This document shows, in pieces, positions 7,352 to 17,055 of a DNA stretch of 64,000 bases. Under the pieces are notes generated by a model that saw only the letters and a list, made by a program, of their open reading frames with translations, ran no database searches and had not been told where the DNA came from. The stretch's first letter is position 1, and each line of letters begins with the position of its first letter. Source of the DNA: Salipiger abyssi (GTDB lineage Bacteria; Pseudomonadota; Alphaproteobacteria; Rhodobacterales; Rhodobacteraceae); assembly GCF_017311415.1 (NCBI RefSeq), contig NZ_JAEKIS010000006.1, forward strand, positions 226,467 to 290,466, in the 5' to 3' direction. The translations under genes were made by a program, and so were the position numbers.

Positions 7352-9438
7352 TCGGCGGGCACCCCGTCTTGCCGGCGAATAGGCCGCTTGCGCGCCTTCG
7401 CCGCCAGCACCAGCGGCACGCATTGCGCCGGGTCGTCATGGATTTTCACACAGTCGAGGCACTGGAAGCATTCGGAATAGGCGATCCTGCCGCTCTTCTC
7501 GATGGCGCCGTAGCGGCAGCGCACCCGGCAGAGCTGGCAGGGCGAGCCGCATTCGGCGCGCCGCGCGATCCAGTCGCGCCCGCGCAAAAGCCCGCCAATG
7601 GCCATCACCGCGCCCAGCGGGCAGAGATAGCGGCAGAACCCCTTGAAGAGCATCGCGCTCAGCAGCAGCAGCCCCACCGCCCAGGCGACGTAAGGCCAGG
7701 GGCGCAGGAAATGCGTGGTGATCGCGGTCTTGAACGGTTCGATCTCGGCCGCCGTGTCGATCTCGCCCGGCGCCACGAAGACCACCGCCACCATGCCCGC
7801 CAGCACGAGATATTTCAGCCCCTTCAACCGCCAATCCCAGCGCGGCGCGGGGTCGAACTGCGGCAGGCGCAGCAAGTGCCCCAGATGCGCGGCGAATTCC
7901 TGAAGCGCGCCGAACGGGCAGAGCCAGCCGCAAAAGAAGCCCCGCCCCCAGAGCACGAATCCCGCAATGGCCGCGCCCCAGACCAGCAGCGAAAACGGAT
8001 CGTAGAGCAGGAAGGCATAGCTGCCGCCGTCGAGCGCCGTGCGGATCACCCCCAGCACCGTGACAATCGAGAGCTGCCCCTGCCCCCAGAACCCGACAAA
8101 GCCTGTCATCACCGCCAGGATCCCCAGCCGCAGCGGCGTGAACACCCGCGACGCCGCCAGCCGGTTTTGCGCCGGCCCCACCGCCAGCAGCAGCGCGATC
8201 AGAAAGACGCAAAGCAGGATCAGGTCGCCCTGCCGGTTGAGGATCGCCTCGCGCCAGGGCGGCAGCGTCTGCACCGCGCCGGGGCGCAGGAAAAACCGCT
8301 CGGGCGTGGCGTGGCGCACACTCAGCTCGCGCATGCCGATCTCGGGCTGGAACATGCCGTGTTCGCGCACCGCCTCGACCTTTAGGATCCACTCGCGCGA
8401 CGGATCGAAGCCCAGCCGCCGGTCGGTGCGCAGGATCATCGCGATGCCCCCGGGCACACCCTCCGCCAGCTCGACCAGCAGATCCGCATCGCGCAGCGCC
8501 ACCGGCAGCCCGTCCTGTTCGGCGGCGATGCGGTCGGGCGCGGTGTTGCGGATGAACTCGGGCGAGACCAGCCCGTGCCGCCCGGCCTCGATCAGCAGAA
8601 TCGGCTCGTCGTCCGGAGAGATCGCCAGGAACCGCGCCAGCTCGGCCTGCGTGTCGGGTGCCAGCAACGCGCGGGCGATAGACGGCGGGCCGAGATCGAC
8701 GATCCAGAGATCGAGATAGGCGCCTTCCGGATCGTCCGCCGCCTCCGGATCGTCATCGGCCCAGATCGTGCCGGCAAAGAGCGCGTCGACCTCGGCATTG
8801 CTGACCCGCTTGTGGGTGGCGATGCCCTGCGCCACCAGATCGCCCCAGCTCAGCACCTCGTCACGGTCGGGGTCGGGATAGGCGGGCGGGCCGGCGGAAA
8901 TGCCCTGAAGCTTTTCGCGCGCCACCTCGCGGGCGGCGGCCATCAGGCTTTCATGGGCGATGCGCACGCTGGCGGTCGCCTTCGTCACCCCGTCGAGATA
9001 GACCAGCGGCGAGCCGGCGCCGCCCTCGCCATAGGCGTTGCCGACCACCATGGTCTCGGAGATCGAGCGCCCGGCATACTGCTCGAAGAACTGCCGGAAC
9101 GGCGCCTCGCCCAGCCCGGAGACAAAGATCGGCTCGTTATGCGAGATCAGCCGTACGTCGAGAAACCGCCCCTCCGGATCGAGCATGGCAAAGATATTGA
9201 TCGGGGCGCCGGAAAAGCCCGGCAGCGGCGCCATCAGCTCGGTCTCGAAGGCATAGCCGGCCGGCCCGCCACCGGAATTCAGCAGCTCCCACACGCCTTT
9301 GTCGTTCACCTCCTCGCCCAGCACATAGGGCGCATAGACGAATTCCGCCATCGCCTCGCGATCAAGCGGCGCAGCATGGGCCCGCCCCGTCAGCAGGGCG
9401 GCGAGGCTTAGCAGAAAAAGGACCAGAAGGCGCCGCAT
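7348..9438 (-). CDS. NosR/NirI-like membrane protein with FMN-binding domain and polyferredoxin
   Basis: A 696-residue protein. It has a signal peptide (ending TGRAHA), an N-terminal periplasmic FMN-binding-type domain (residues about 60-160, with the likely flavinylation region PLVYLDGVTKATASV), a large periplasmic part, and several transmembrane helices from about residue 410. Iron-sulfur motifs are CGWLCPFGALQEF, CRYLCPLGAVMAIGG, CGSPCQLCRVRC and CFQCLDC. These features match NosR/NirI-type electron-transfer proteins. No nos or nir structural genes are nearby. Its position beside PQQ alcohol dehydrogenase accessories suggests it moves electrons from the quinone pool or membrane to a periplasmic partner of that system; that is inference. 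Confidence 0.85.
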   Translation of the reverse strand: MRRLLVLFLLSLAALLTGRAHAAPLDREAMAEFVYAPYVLGEEVNDKGVWELLNSGGGPAGYAFETELMAPLPGFSGAPINIFAMLDPEGRFLDVRLISHNEPIFVSGLGEAPFRQFFEQYAGRSISETMVVGNAYGEGGAGSPLVYLDGVTKATASVRIAHESLMAAAREVAREKLQGISAGPPAYPDPDRDEVLSWGDLVAQGIATHKRVSNAEVDALFAGTIWADDDPEAADDPEGAYLDLWIVDLGPPSIARALLAPDTQAELARFLAISPDDEPILLIEAGRHGLVSPEFIRNTAPDRIAAEQDGLPVALRDADLLVELAEGVPGGIAMILRTDRRLGFDPSREWILKVEAVREHGMFQPEIGMRELSVRHATPERFFLRPGAVQTLPPWREAILNRQGDLILLCVFLIALLLAVGPAQNRLAASRVFTPLRLGILAVMTGFVGFWGQGQLSIVTVLGVIRTALDGGSYAFLLYDPFSLLVWGAAIAGFVLWGRGFFCGWLCPFGALQEFAAHLGHLLRLPQFDPAPRWDWRLKGLKYLVLAGMVAVVFVAPGEIDTAAEIEPFKTAITTHFLRPWPYVAWAVGLLLLSAMLFKGFCRYLCPLGAVMAIGGLLRGRDWIARRAECGSPCQLCRVRCRYGAIEKSGRIAYSECFQCLDCVKIHDDPAQCVPLVLAAKARKRPIRRQDGVPAE

Positions 9439-9511
9439 GACGCGACCCTAGCAACGCCCCGCGCGGCTGCCGATGCGACCAAGGTCTGAGAGTGCGATTT
9501 GGGAGAAGGAT

Positions 9512-9557
9512 CTGCGGTGCCTTTGGGGAGGGGAGAGTGTGAAGAAAGGCACCGCAG
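9512..9557. terminator. Long inverted repeat, possible terminator between ALDH and NosR-like gene
   Basis: CTGCGGTGCCTTT (9512-9524) and its exact reverse complement (9545-9557) form 13-bp arms around a 20-base loop. The element sits in the 206-base gap downstream of the aldehyde dehydrogenase stop and upstream of the NosR-like start on the minus strand. Confidence 0.5.
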
Positions 9558-9560
9558 AGG

Positions 9561-9594
9561 GGTGCTGATGCGCTCCCGAAAGCGCATCGGCACC
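9561..9594 (-). terminator. Stem-loop downstream of aldehyde dehydrogenase
   Basis: GATGCGCT/AGCGCATC arms (9567-9574 and 9581-9588) with a 6-base loop extend outward by GGTGC/GCACC after one mismatch. This compact GC-rich hairpin follows the aldehyde dehydrogenase stop on the minus strand and is a plausible intrinsic terminator, although no long T run follows. Confidence 0.5.
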
Positions 9595-9646
9595 GGGTCC
9601 GGCCCGGGCGGCAGTTGACAAGGAGTGCCCGGGACGGGAGGAGCTC

Positions 9647-11167
<1,521 letters not shown>

Positions 11168-11204
11168 GGAAATCCTCCTTTGAGCCCGGGTCCTCCGCCC
11201 GGTG

Positions 11205-11220
11205 TGCCTCATACCTGCCG
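11205..11220 (-). promoter_or_regulatory. Possible sigma-54 promoter for aldehyde dehydrogenase
   Basis: On the minus strand the sequence CGGCAGGTATGAGGCA has GG and GC dinucleotides exactly 10 bases apart, as in -24/-12 promoters, although the -12 box (AGGCA) is poor compared with TTGCA. It would give a start about 25 bases before the aldehyde dehydrogenase ATG. A rpoN gene nearby makes this more likely. Confidence 0.3.
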
Positions 11221-11270
11221 CGCGGAAGCGGTCGTGTCAGCCCGGGCACGGCGGGAGACGGGGCGAAACC

Positions 11271-11286
11271 GTCTCAGTTGCGAGAC
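11271..11286. promoter_or_regulatory. GTCTC-N6-GAGAC inverted repeat upstream of aldehyde dehydrogenase
   Basis: GTCTCAGTTGCGAGAC is a dyad with 5-bp perfect arms, about 80 bases upstream of the possible sigma-54 start. This is where an enhancer-binding protein would be expected to bind. A related dyad, GTCTCAGA-N8-TCTGAGAC, lies at 25544-25567 upstream of another operon. Confidence 0.4.
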
Positions 11287-11331
11287 AGTTTTGTCGGAGA
11301 ATGTGGTGGTAGAGGGAAAGAGAGAGCGTGT

Positions 11332-11419
11332 GGTGGGCATATTGCCCACCCTACAAGTGACATGTCAGCGCGAGCCACGCCGGGTATTTTTCCCATGTAG
11401 GGTGGGCAATATGCCCACC
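11332..11419. repeat. Two inverted copies of the GTAGGGTGGGCA palindromic repeat
   Basis: Copy one is at 11332-11354 (core GGTGGGCATATTGCCCACC, then CTAC) and copy two, inverted, at 11397-11419. Each is itself palindromic around the central AT-rich bases, so they can form two hairpins or one long one. They sit 23 bases beyond the stop of the 144-residue gene and upstream of the aldehyde dehydrogenase promoter region, suggesting a transcription boundary. Confidence 0.7.
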
Positions 11420-11442
11420 GCCGCGCAAAACACCGGCACGGC

Positions 11443-11877
11443 TCAAAGCGCCGCACAGACCGCCGGCTGACCGTAAAGGCCCGTTACCAGCCTCCGGCGC
11501 AGCCGCGCGAGGAAGGCGCTGTCGGGGATCTCCTGCCGCAGACCGGCGCGCAGCGTTTTGGGCATGTCGACGTAGCGGCGGTAGCCGAAGCCCAGCGCGG
11601 CAGAGTCGAGCGTGGCGATCCCCGTCGCGACCTCCCGCGCCTCATCCGCGCGGTCATAGCCAAGAAGCGCCTTGGCATAAGCCTCATCGTGCAGCGCACC
11701 ATGCGGGTAGAGATCGCGCGCCAACAGGATCAGCGCCGCCATATGCTCCGGCGCCAGATGCGCCAGCTCCATCGCCCAGCCTGCCCCGGCCACAAAGCCC
11801 GAGCCGATCACCAGGCCGCCCAGCTCGCGCATCGGCAGCGGCGCGCCGGTCAGCGCGCCCGCATCCTGATGTCTCAT
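11443..11877 (-). CDS. Unknown 144-residue protein of the monooxygenase cluster
   Basis: A short cytosolic protein with no signal peptide. It starts after a good GGGAGAAGG site and lies 64 bases downstream of the alcohol dehydrogenase on the same strand. The sequence is mostly helical in appearance (MELAHLAPEHMAALILLARD, RADEAREVATGIATLDSAAL) and ends GLYGQPAVCAAL. I recognise no family and see no metal-binding motif. Its position between the 2-propanol-type alcohol dehydrogenase and the palindromic repeat pair suggests it is the last gene of the main prm operon. Confidence 0.65.
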   Translation of the reverse strand: MRHQDAGALTGAPLPMRELGGLVIGSGFVAGAGWAMELAHLAPEHMAALILLARDLYPHGALHDEAYAKALLGYDRADEAREVATGIATLDSAALGFGYRRYVDMPKTLRAGLRQEIPDSAFLARLRRRLVTGLYGQPAVCAAL

Positions 11878-11941
11878 CGCCTTCTCCCCCAGTCGGTTCG
11901 CACCGGGACAGCCCCTGCCCCGGCGCCTGCATCTGCGACGC

Positions 11942-12985
11942 TCAGGGCACGATCACGCCGCGCCCGGTGAAGCGGCGATGTTTGAAATCGTCGATCGCCT
12001 GGTTGATATTGGCGAGCTTGTATTCGGTCTGATGCATCTTCACCTTGCCGTCGGCATTGAGCTCCATCAGCTCCACCAGCTCGATGTAATCGCCCACGAG
12101 GCTGCCGCCGATCTTGATCTCGTTGACCACGAATTCCAGCGTCGGGATCTCGATCTTGCCGCCATAGCCCACGACGATCAGCTCGCCGCCCTGGCGCAGC
12201 AGCTTCCAGCAGATATTCTCCACCCCGAGCTCGCCGACGAAATCGATCACCACATGAGCACCGCCGCCGGTGACCTCCTTGACCTGCTCGATCAGATCCG
12301 GAGCGCCGTCGAGCACCACATCCGCGCCCAGCTCCCTGGCCAGCACCTGCGCCGCCGGCTCGCGGTCCACCGCGATGACCCGCCCGCCGCTCATGTGCTT
12401 GAGGCATTGCAGCGCGATATGGCCAAGCCCGCCGATGCCCAGCAGCACCGTCCAGGCGCCGGGATAGGTGAGCTTGGCGGCCTTCTTGGCGGCGCGATAG
12501 GCGGTGATGCCGGCATCGGCCATGGGCGCGACTTCGAGCGGGGTGATGCCGGTGTTGAGCTTGATCACCGAGCTTTCGGAAGTCTTGAAATACTCCGCAA
12601 ACCCGCCATCGAGCCCGAGCCCCGGAAACAGCCCGTGGTCGCAATACATATCATGGCCATAGCGGCAGTTGAGGCAGATGCCGCAGCTCCGATGCGGGTG
12701 AACGATCACCGCATCGCCCGGCTTTACCGAGGTCACGGCGCTGCCGACATCCTCGATCCAGCCGGCATTCTCATGCCCCATGATATAGGGCAGGAGCGTG
12801 CCCTCGCCGTCCATGATGTCTTTCCAGACACCTTCGATGATGTGCAGGTCGGTGCGGCAGAGTCCCGCCGCGCCGACCTTGACGACCACCTCGTTCGGGC
12901 CGGTGATCTCGGGGGGAGCGACGTCCTCGATCTTCAGCTCGACATTCATCGCGGGGTCGTATTCGTAAAGTCTTGCCGCTTTCAT
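11942..12985 (-). CDS. Zinc-dependent alcohol dehydrogenase (NAD(P)+), likely secondary alcohol
   Basis: A 347-residue medium-chain dehydrogenase. Catalytic zinc ligands are recognisable as C in GLCRTDLH and HE in MGHENAGW. The structural zinc site is the four-cysteine lobe CGICLNCRYGHDMYC. The cofactor site is LGIGGLGHIALQ at about 181-192, followed by an acidic residue in AVDREPA that favours NAD+. In characterised propane monooxygenase clusters (Gordonia prm, Mycobacterium mim) a gene like this follows the monooxygenase and oxidises 2-propanol to acetone, and that is the likely role. It lies 63 bases after the GroEL-like gene. Confidence 0.92.
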   Translation of the reverse strand: MKAARLYEYDPAMNVELKIEDVAPPEITGPNEVVVKVGAAGLCRTDLHIIEGVWKDIMDGEGTLLPYIMGHENAGWIEDVGSAVTSVKPGDAVIVHPHRSCGICLNCRYGHDMYCDHGLFPGLGLDGGFAEYFKTSESSVIKLNTGITPLEVAPMADAGITAYRAAKKAAKLTYPGAWTVLLGIGGLGHIALQCLKHMSGGRVIAVDREPAAQVLARELGADVVLDGAPDLIEQVKEVTGGGAHVVIDFVGELGVENICWKLLRQGGELIVVGYGGKIEIPTLEFVVNEIKIGGSLVGDYIELVELMELNADGKVKMHQTEYKLANINQAIDDFKHRRFTGRGVIVP

Positions 12986-13048
12986 CTGCGGACTCCTTTC
13001 GTGGGAAAAGGGCCGCGCGCCCCTTGCGGCGCGCGGCGGCGACAGGGG

Positions 13049-14680
13049 TCAGGGACGGCCGAGCAGCTCGGCGCCGCCGCCGAGGGCCGGACCTTCGGTC
13101 GGGTCGGCCTCGCCCTCGTCGAGATCGCCGACCAGGGTTTCGGTGGTCAGGATCAGCGTGGCGACAGAGGCCGCGTTGACCAGCGCCGAGGCGGGCACGC
13201 GCGCCGGGTCGATGATCCCGGCCTCGTACATGTCGCCGTAGGTACCGGTGGCCGCGTCATAGCCATGGCCTGGCGCGCCGGCGGTCACCGCCTCGACCAC
13301 CTGCTCGGCATCGGCGCCGGCATTCGACGCGATGCGCCGCAGCGGCTGGGTCAGCACCGAGCGCACGAGGTCGATCCCCTTGCCGATATCGCCGATGGCC
13401 GAAAGGTTGCCGAGCACCGGCGCGGCCTGCGCCAGCGCCGTACCGCCGCCCGCCACGACGCCGTCATCGGCGGCGGCGCGCACGGCGCAGAGCGCATCCT
13501 CGATGAGCTGGATCTTGCGCTTCTGCTCCACCGGAGTGAAGCCGCCGGCATAGAGGATCGCGCTGCCGCCCGAGAGCTTGGCCAGCCGCTCGCGCAGCTT
13601 GTCCTGCTCGATATTGGGCGGCGCCACATCGTACATGCGCTGCACCTGGTTGCGCCGGGCGACGACCGCCTGAGGATCGCCCTGCCCGCGCAGCACGCTG
13701 GTGGTCGATGCGGTGGCGCGCACCATCTCGGCACCGCCGAGCTGGGCGCGGGTGACATTCTCGATCTTCTTGCCGAGATCGCGGGCCAGCACCTCGCCGC
13801 CGGTGATGATCGCCAGATCGTCCATCATCGCCGTGCGCCAATGGCCGTATTCCGGCGGGTGCACGATCAGGAACTTGCCGGCGCCGCCATTCTCCAGCAG
13901 CCGGATCACCACCTCGGGGGCGATCTCCTCGGCGACGATGGCGAGCGGGCGGCCCTCCTCCTCGGCGATGGCAATGGCATTGTCCAGAACCGACGGCTGG
14001 AGGATCTTTTGATCTGTCAGCAATATCAGCGGGTTGCGCAGCACCGCCTCCATATGCTCGCGGTCGGTCACCATGTGATGCGAGATATAGCCGCGCTCGA
14101 ATGACATGCCCTCCATCACATCCATGGTGGTCTCGATGGTGACGCCGAAATCGGCGGTGATCACCCCCTCGCGACCCACCCGGCGAAAGGCCTCCGCCAC
14201 CAGATCGCCGAGCTCGGGATCGGTTGCCGAGACCCGCGCCACCGCCTGGAGATAGTCCGGATGCGCGGCGCAATCGCGTGCGCTTTCGTCGATGGCGTTC
14301 ACGATGCGCTCCACCGCCATGTCGATGCCCTTGCAGAGATCGACCGGTTTCACACCATTATCGGTGAGCGCCACGCCGCGCTGGATCAGCGCGTTCGCCA
14401 GCACGATGGCGGTGGTGGTGCCGTCGCCCGCCACCTCGTTGGTCTGCATCGAGACCTCGCGGACGACTTGCGCGCCCATGTTCTCGAACCGGTCGGTCAG
14501 CTCGATCTCGGACGCGATGCTCACCCCGTCGCGGGTGATGAGCGGCGTACCGACCGGACGGTCGACCATCGCGTTGAGCCCCTTGGGCCCCAGCGTCGGC
14601 TCCACCGCCGCCGCCAGCCGCGCAACCCCGCGCGCCAGCGCTTTGCGGGCGAATTTTCCGTGTACAAGCAGTTTGGCCAT
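13049..14680 (-). CDS. groL: Dedicated GroEL-like chaperonin of the diiron monooxygenase cluster (MimG type)
   Basis: A 543-residue chaperonin. Key GroEL features are intact: the N-terminal equatorial start with PTLGPKGLNAMVD, the nucleotide loop AGDGTTTAIVLANAL at about 85-99, and the catalytic aspartate in QLIEDALCAVRAA. The C-terminus ends GGGAELLGRP and lacks the GGM repeats of housekeeping GroEL. No groES gene precedes it. Mycobacterial homologues of this type are needed to produce active MimA hydroxylase, so this is most likely a monooxygenase-specific folding chaperone. It sits inside the prm operon, 65 bases from the DUF59 gene. Confidence 0.92.
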   Translation of the reverse strand: MAKLLVHGKFARKALARGVARLAAAVEPTLGPKGLNAMVDRPVGTPLITRDGVSIASEIELTDRFENMGAQVVREVSMQTNEVAGDGTTTAIVLANALIQRGVALTDNGVKPVDLCKGIDMAVERIVNAIDESARDCAAHPDYLQAVARVSATDPELGDLVAEAFRRVGREGVITADFGVTIETTMDVMEGMSFERGYISHHMVTDREHMEAVLRNPLILLTDQKILQPSVLDNAIAIAEEEGRPLAIVAEEIAPEVVIRLLENGGAGKFLIVHPPEYGHWRTAMMDDLAIITGGEVLARDLGKKIENVTRAQLGGAEMVRATASTTSVLRGQGDPQAVVARRNQVQRMYDVAPPNIEQDKLRERLAKLSGGSAILYAGGFTPVEQKRKIQLIEDALCAVRAAADDGVVAGGGTALAQAAPVLGNLSAIGDIGKGIDLVRSVLTQPLRRIASNAGADAEQVVEAVTAGAPGHGYDAATGTYGDMYEAGIIDPARVPASALVNAASVATLILTTETLVGDLDEGEADPTEGPALGGGAELLGRP

Positions 14681-14745
14681 AGTGTCCTCCTTCGCCGTGC
14701 GGCATGCCGCCGGCGTCCTCCCAGAATTCTTGTTGTGTCAGTCGC

Positions 14746-15549
14746 TTACTTGCGCATCGCCGCGTCCTCGCGCGGCGGCACACGGCCCAGCATGAAATCC
14801 ACCAGCGTCGGGCCGTCGGCGCCGATCTCCACCTCCTTGTAGCGGGTGGAGGCGAGGCCCCGGCACATGGCGCCGTTGAACTCCATGCTGATCCGCGTGC
14901 CCCGAAGCCGGTCGAGATGCGCCGGAAGATCCGCGGGCGCGATGGGCTGCCCGTCCCAGGTCGGAAACGCCGGAGCATCCGGGGTATCCGCCAAACCCTG
15001 AGTTTCGAGCAGATCACGGTAGCGTGCCATCTGCCGGATCTCGTCCTCGCTGCCGAAGACCACGCGGTCGAGCGCGCCCACGGTCATCGCGACAATCTCC
15101 TCCGCCCCGAGGCCGCGCCGGCGCAGACCGCGCAGCACCACTTCCTGCCGCCGGTCGAAGGCCTTGGCCATGAATTTCTCGACCACCTCGCCCAGATCGG
15201 CCCCGTCGCAATATTCAGCAAAGACCTCGCCGAAGGCCCGCCCGCTGTTGACGCCCTCATTGACCTGATCGCCGAAGCAGTGGTCGTTGAGCCAGACCTG
15301 CACCTCGCGCACCCAGGGCAGCGCGCCGACCTCGCGGCGGATGCCGAAGGCCATGAGAAAGGCGAAATTGGGCGAGCACCAGTAGGTGGGAAGCCGGAAC
15401 TCGACCTCCACCCGACGGGCGTCGATGACCTCCAGACGCTCGACAAAGCCCATATCGGTGATGGGTTCGTCGAGCTCCGGATCGGTCACCATCTCCAGGC
15501 ATTCCCAGACCTCGGTTTCGAGATCCGCCCTGATGATGTCCGTCAGCAT
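14746..15549 (-). CDS. DUF59/MIP18-family iron-sulfur assembly-like protein of the monooxygenase cluster
   Basis: A 267-residue protein. The N-terminal ~100 residues form a DUF59 (MIP18-like) domain: VWECLEMVTDPELDEPITDM at residues 13-32, then YWCSPNFAFLMAFGIRREV with a conserved cysteine. The C-terminal ~160 residues are specific to monooxygenase-linked homologues and hold EFNGAMCRGLASTRYKEVE. The start at 15549 is five bases from the amidohydrolase stop (15554), implying coupling. By analogy with mim clusters it probably helps metal loading or maturation of the hydroxylase or reductase; the exact role is not established. Confidence 0.82.
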   Translation of the reverse strand: MLTDIIRADLETEVWECLEMVTDPELDEPITDMGFVERLEVIDARRVEVEFRLPTYWCSPNFAFLMAFGIRREVGALPWVREVQVWLNDHCFGDQVNEGVNSGRAFGEVFAEYCDGADLGEVVEKFMAKAFDRRQEVVLRGLRRRGLGAEEIVAMTVGALDRVVFGSEDEIRQMARYRDLLETQGLADTPDAPAFPTWDGQPIAPADLPAHLDRLRGTRISMEFNGAMCRGLASTRYKEVEIGADGPTLVDFMLGRVPPREDAAMRK

Positions 15550-15553
15550 GGCC

Positions 15554-16576
15554 TCACTCCGCCGCGATCTGCACCGGGGCGCCGGCGAGCTCGGATTTCT
15601 TCGCTCCGACGTCGATGCCGTAGAGCTTGGCGGCGTTGAGCCCGAGGATCTTTTCCTTGATCTCGTCGGTGAGCTGCACGCCGCGTTCCTCGGCGATGTC
15701 GTCGGGGATCTGGAAGTTCCAGAACTTCTCGACCAGCCAGCCCGGCGTCCAGATCGCGTAATCCGAGCCGAAGAGGATCTTGTCCTCACCCACCCAGAAC
15801 AGCAGCTCGGCGATCATCTCGGCGAAATAGCGCGGCCGGGCATGGATGAAGGGCAGCACCACTGCGAGCCCGCCATAGACATTGCTTTCCTGCACCGCGA
15901 TCCAGCAGAAATCGTCCAGCCGCGGCTGGCCGCAATGCTCCACGATCCAGTTGAGGTTGGGGAAATCGGTTGCGGCGTAATCGACGTCATGCACGTCGAA
16001 GGCATCCTTCGACAGCGGAATGATCGTCGGGCCCTTGTGGACATGGATGTTCCTGATGCCCAGCTTCTCGCAGAGCTCGAAGCACTTGTAGGCCTGCGGA
16101 TCGTTCAGCGCCCAGCCCTTGGAGGCCCCGTTCCACTCGGCGGTGTACATCTTCACGCCGGTGATATTGTGCTCTTCCTTCATGTAGTGGATGTATTCCA
16201 GCGCCTTCTCGCCATCGCGCGGATCGAAGGCGCCGTTGACGATAAAGCGCTCGGGGTGACGCTTGGCCATTTCGGCGGTGCGCTCGATGCAGCCGAAGCC
16301 TTCCTTGTAGAAATCGCCCAGAACCGTGGTCTGCACGATGGCCATGTCGTCGGGTCCGTCGACGAAAAGGTCGCGATAGATGTCGTCCTCGGAGTATTTC
16401 TCGAAGCGGGACTTTTCCCAGAGATGCTCCTTGGGGCTCAGGTTGGTGTGGTAGGCGTAGAAGCAGTCGATGAACTGCTTGCCATGGATATTGGCCTGGT
16501 TCTCGGGGCTGCCGTCCCAGAAATGGGTGTGGCCGTCGAGAACGAAAATCTCCTTGCCGTCCGGTGTCTTGTACAT
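15554..16576 (-). CDS. Amidohydrolase family protein of the monooxygenase cluster
   Basis: A 340-residue TIM-barrel metal-dependent hydrolase. The first metal-binding motif is H16-T-H18 in LDGHTHFWDG. Later strand-end residues include HVHKGPT, the conserved histidine of NWIVEHCGQPRLDD and the aspartate of ILFGSDYAIWTPG. It resembles amidohydrolase-2 (ACMSD-like) enzymes. Every mim/prm-type cluster I know of carries such a gene, but its role is undetermined; hydrolysis of a pathway intermediate or help with metallation are both possible. It lies 82 bases downstream of the coupling protein gene. Confidence 0.88.
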   Translation of the reverse strand: MYKTPDGKEIFVLDGHTHFWDGSPENQANIHGKQFIDCFYAYHTNLSPKEHLWEKSRFEKYSEDDIYRDLFVDGPDDMAIVQTTVLGDFYKEGFGCIERTAEMAKRHPERFIVNGAFDPRDGEKALEYIHYMKEEHNITGVKMYTAEWNGASKGWALNDPQAYKCFELCEKLGIRNIHVHKGPTIIPLSKDAFDVHDVDYAATDFPNLNWIVEHCGQPRLDDFCWIAVQESNVYGGLAVVLPFIHARPRYFAEMIAELLFWVGEDKILFGSDYAIWTPGWLVEKFWNFQIPDDIAEERGVQLTDEIKEKILGLNAAKLYGIDVGAKKSELAGAPVQIAAE

Positions 16577-16658
16577 GATGTCCTCCCTTGCTGACGTCTG
16601 AATGGCTGAGCGGTCGCCGGGGCCGGATCCGGCCGGCCCCGGGCGGTTCCGAGGCGGG

Positions 16659-17033
16659 TCAGATGTACTCCATCACCTCGTCCATATCCCCGAAGAGGAT
16701 CACCGTGTTGTCGTCGATGCGGACCATCCGCCCATAGTGGGTGGAGGTGTTCACCTCGAAGATCTCGGCGGTCATCTCGCGGCCCAGGAACTCGGTGATC
16801 TCGTCCATCTTGAAGATCAGCTTGCCCTCGCCGTCGATCCGGATGGTCGCCGGGTTGTAGGTGACGGTCACCTTGGGGTCGTTCTCCTCCATGAACTCGG
16901 CGATGGCGCGGGCCTCGACGCTGTCGTTCATGGTGACCCCGCATTCGTGCGAGATTTCACGGCTGCTGAGGTCGATATCCTTCATCGACTTGAAGATGTT
17001 CTTCTTCGAAGCGTCGCGTGCGGCTGTCGACAT
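16659..17033 (-). CDS. prmD: Propane monooxygenase coupling (effector) protein
   Basis: A 124-residue small protein of the MmoB/DmpM family. These proteins bind the hydroxylase and tune reductase-to-hydroxylase electron transfer; they contain no cofactor. Characteristic sequence is CGVTMNDSVEARAIAEFMEE followed by VTVTYNPATIRIDGEGKLIF. The start at 17033 follows a GGGAAGAGGAGAC purine stretch and lies 22 bases after the hydroxylase beta gene. Length and operon position match MimD/PrmD. Confidence 0.9.
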   Translation of the reverse strand: MSTAARDASKKNIFKSMKDIDLSSREISHECGVTMNDSVEARAIAEFMEENDPKVTVTYNPATIRIDGEGKLIFKMDEITEFLGREMTAEIFEVNTSTHYGRMVRIDDNTVILFGDMDEVMEYI

Positions 17034-17055
17034 GATTGTCTCCTCTTCCCTGTCG

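Noticed and set aside
7348..9438. True NosR of nitrous oxide reduction
   Set aside because: Domain layout fits, but no nosZ, nosD or nosF is nearby and the neighbours are PQQ-alcohol genes; only NosR-like is supported.
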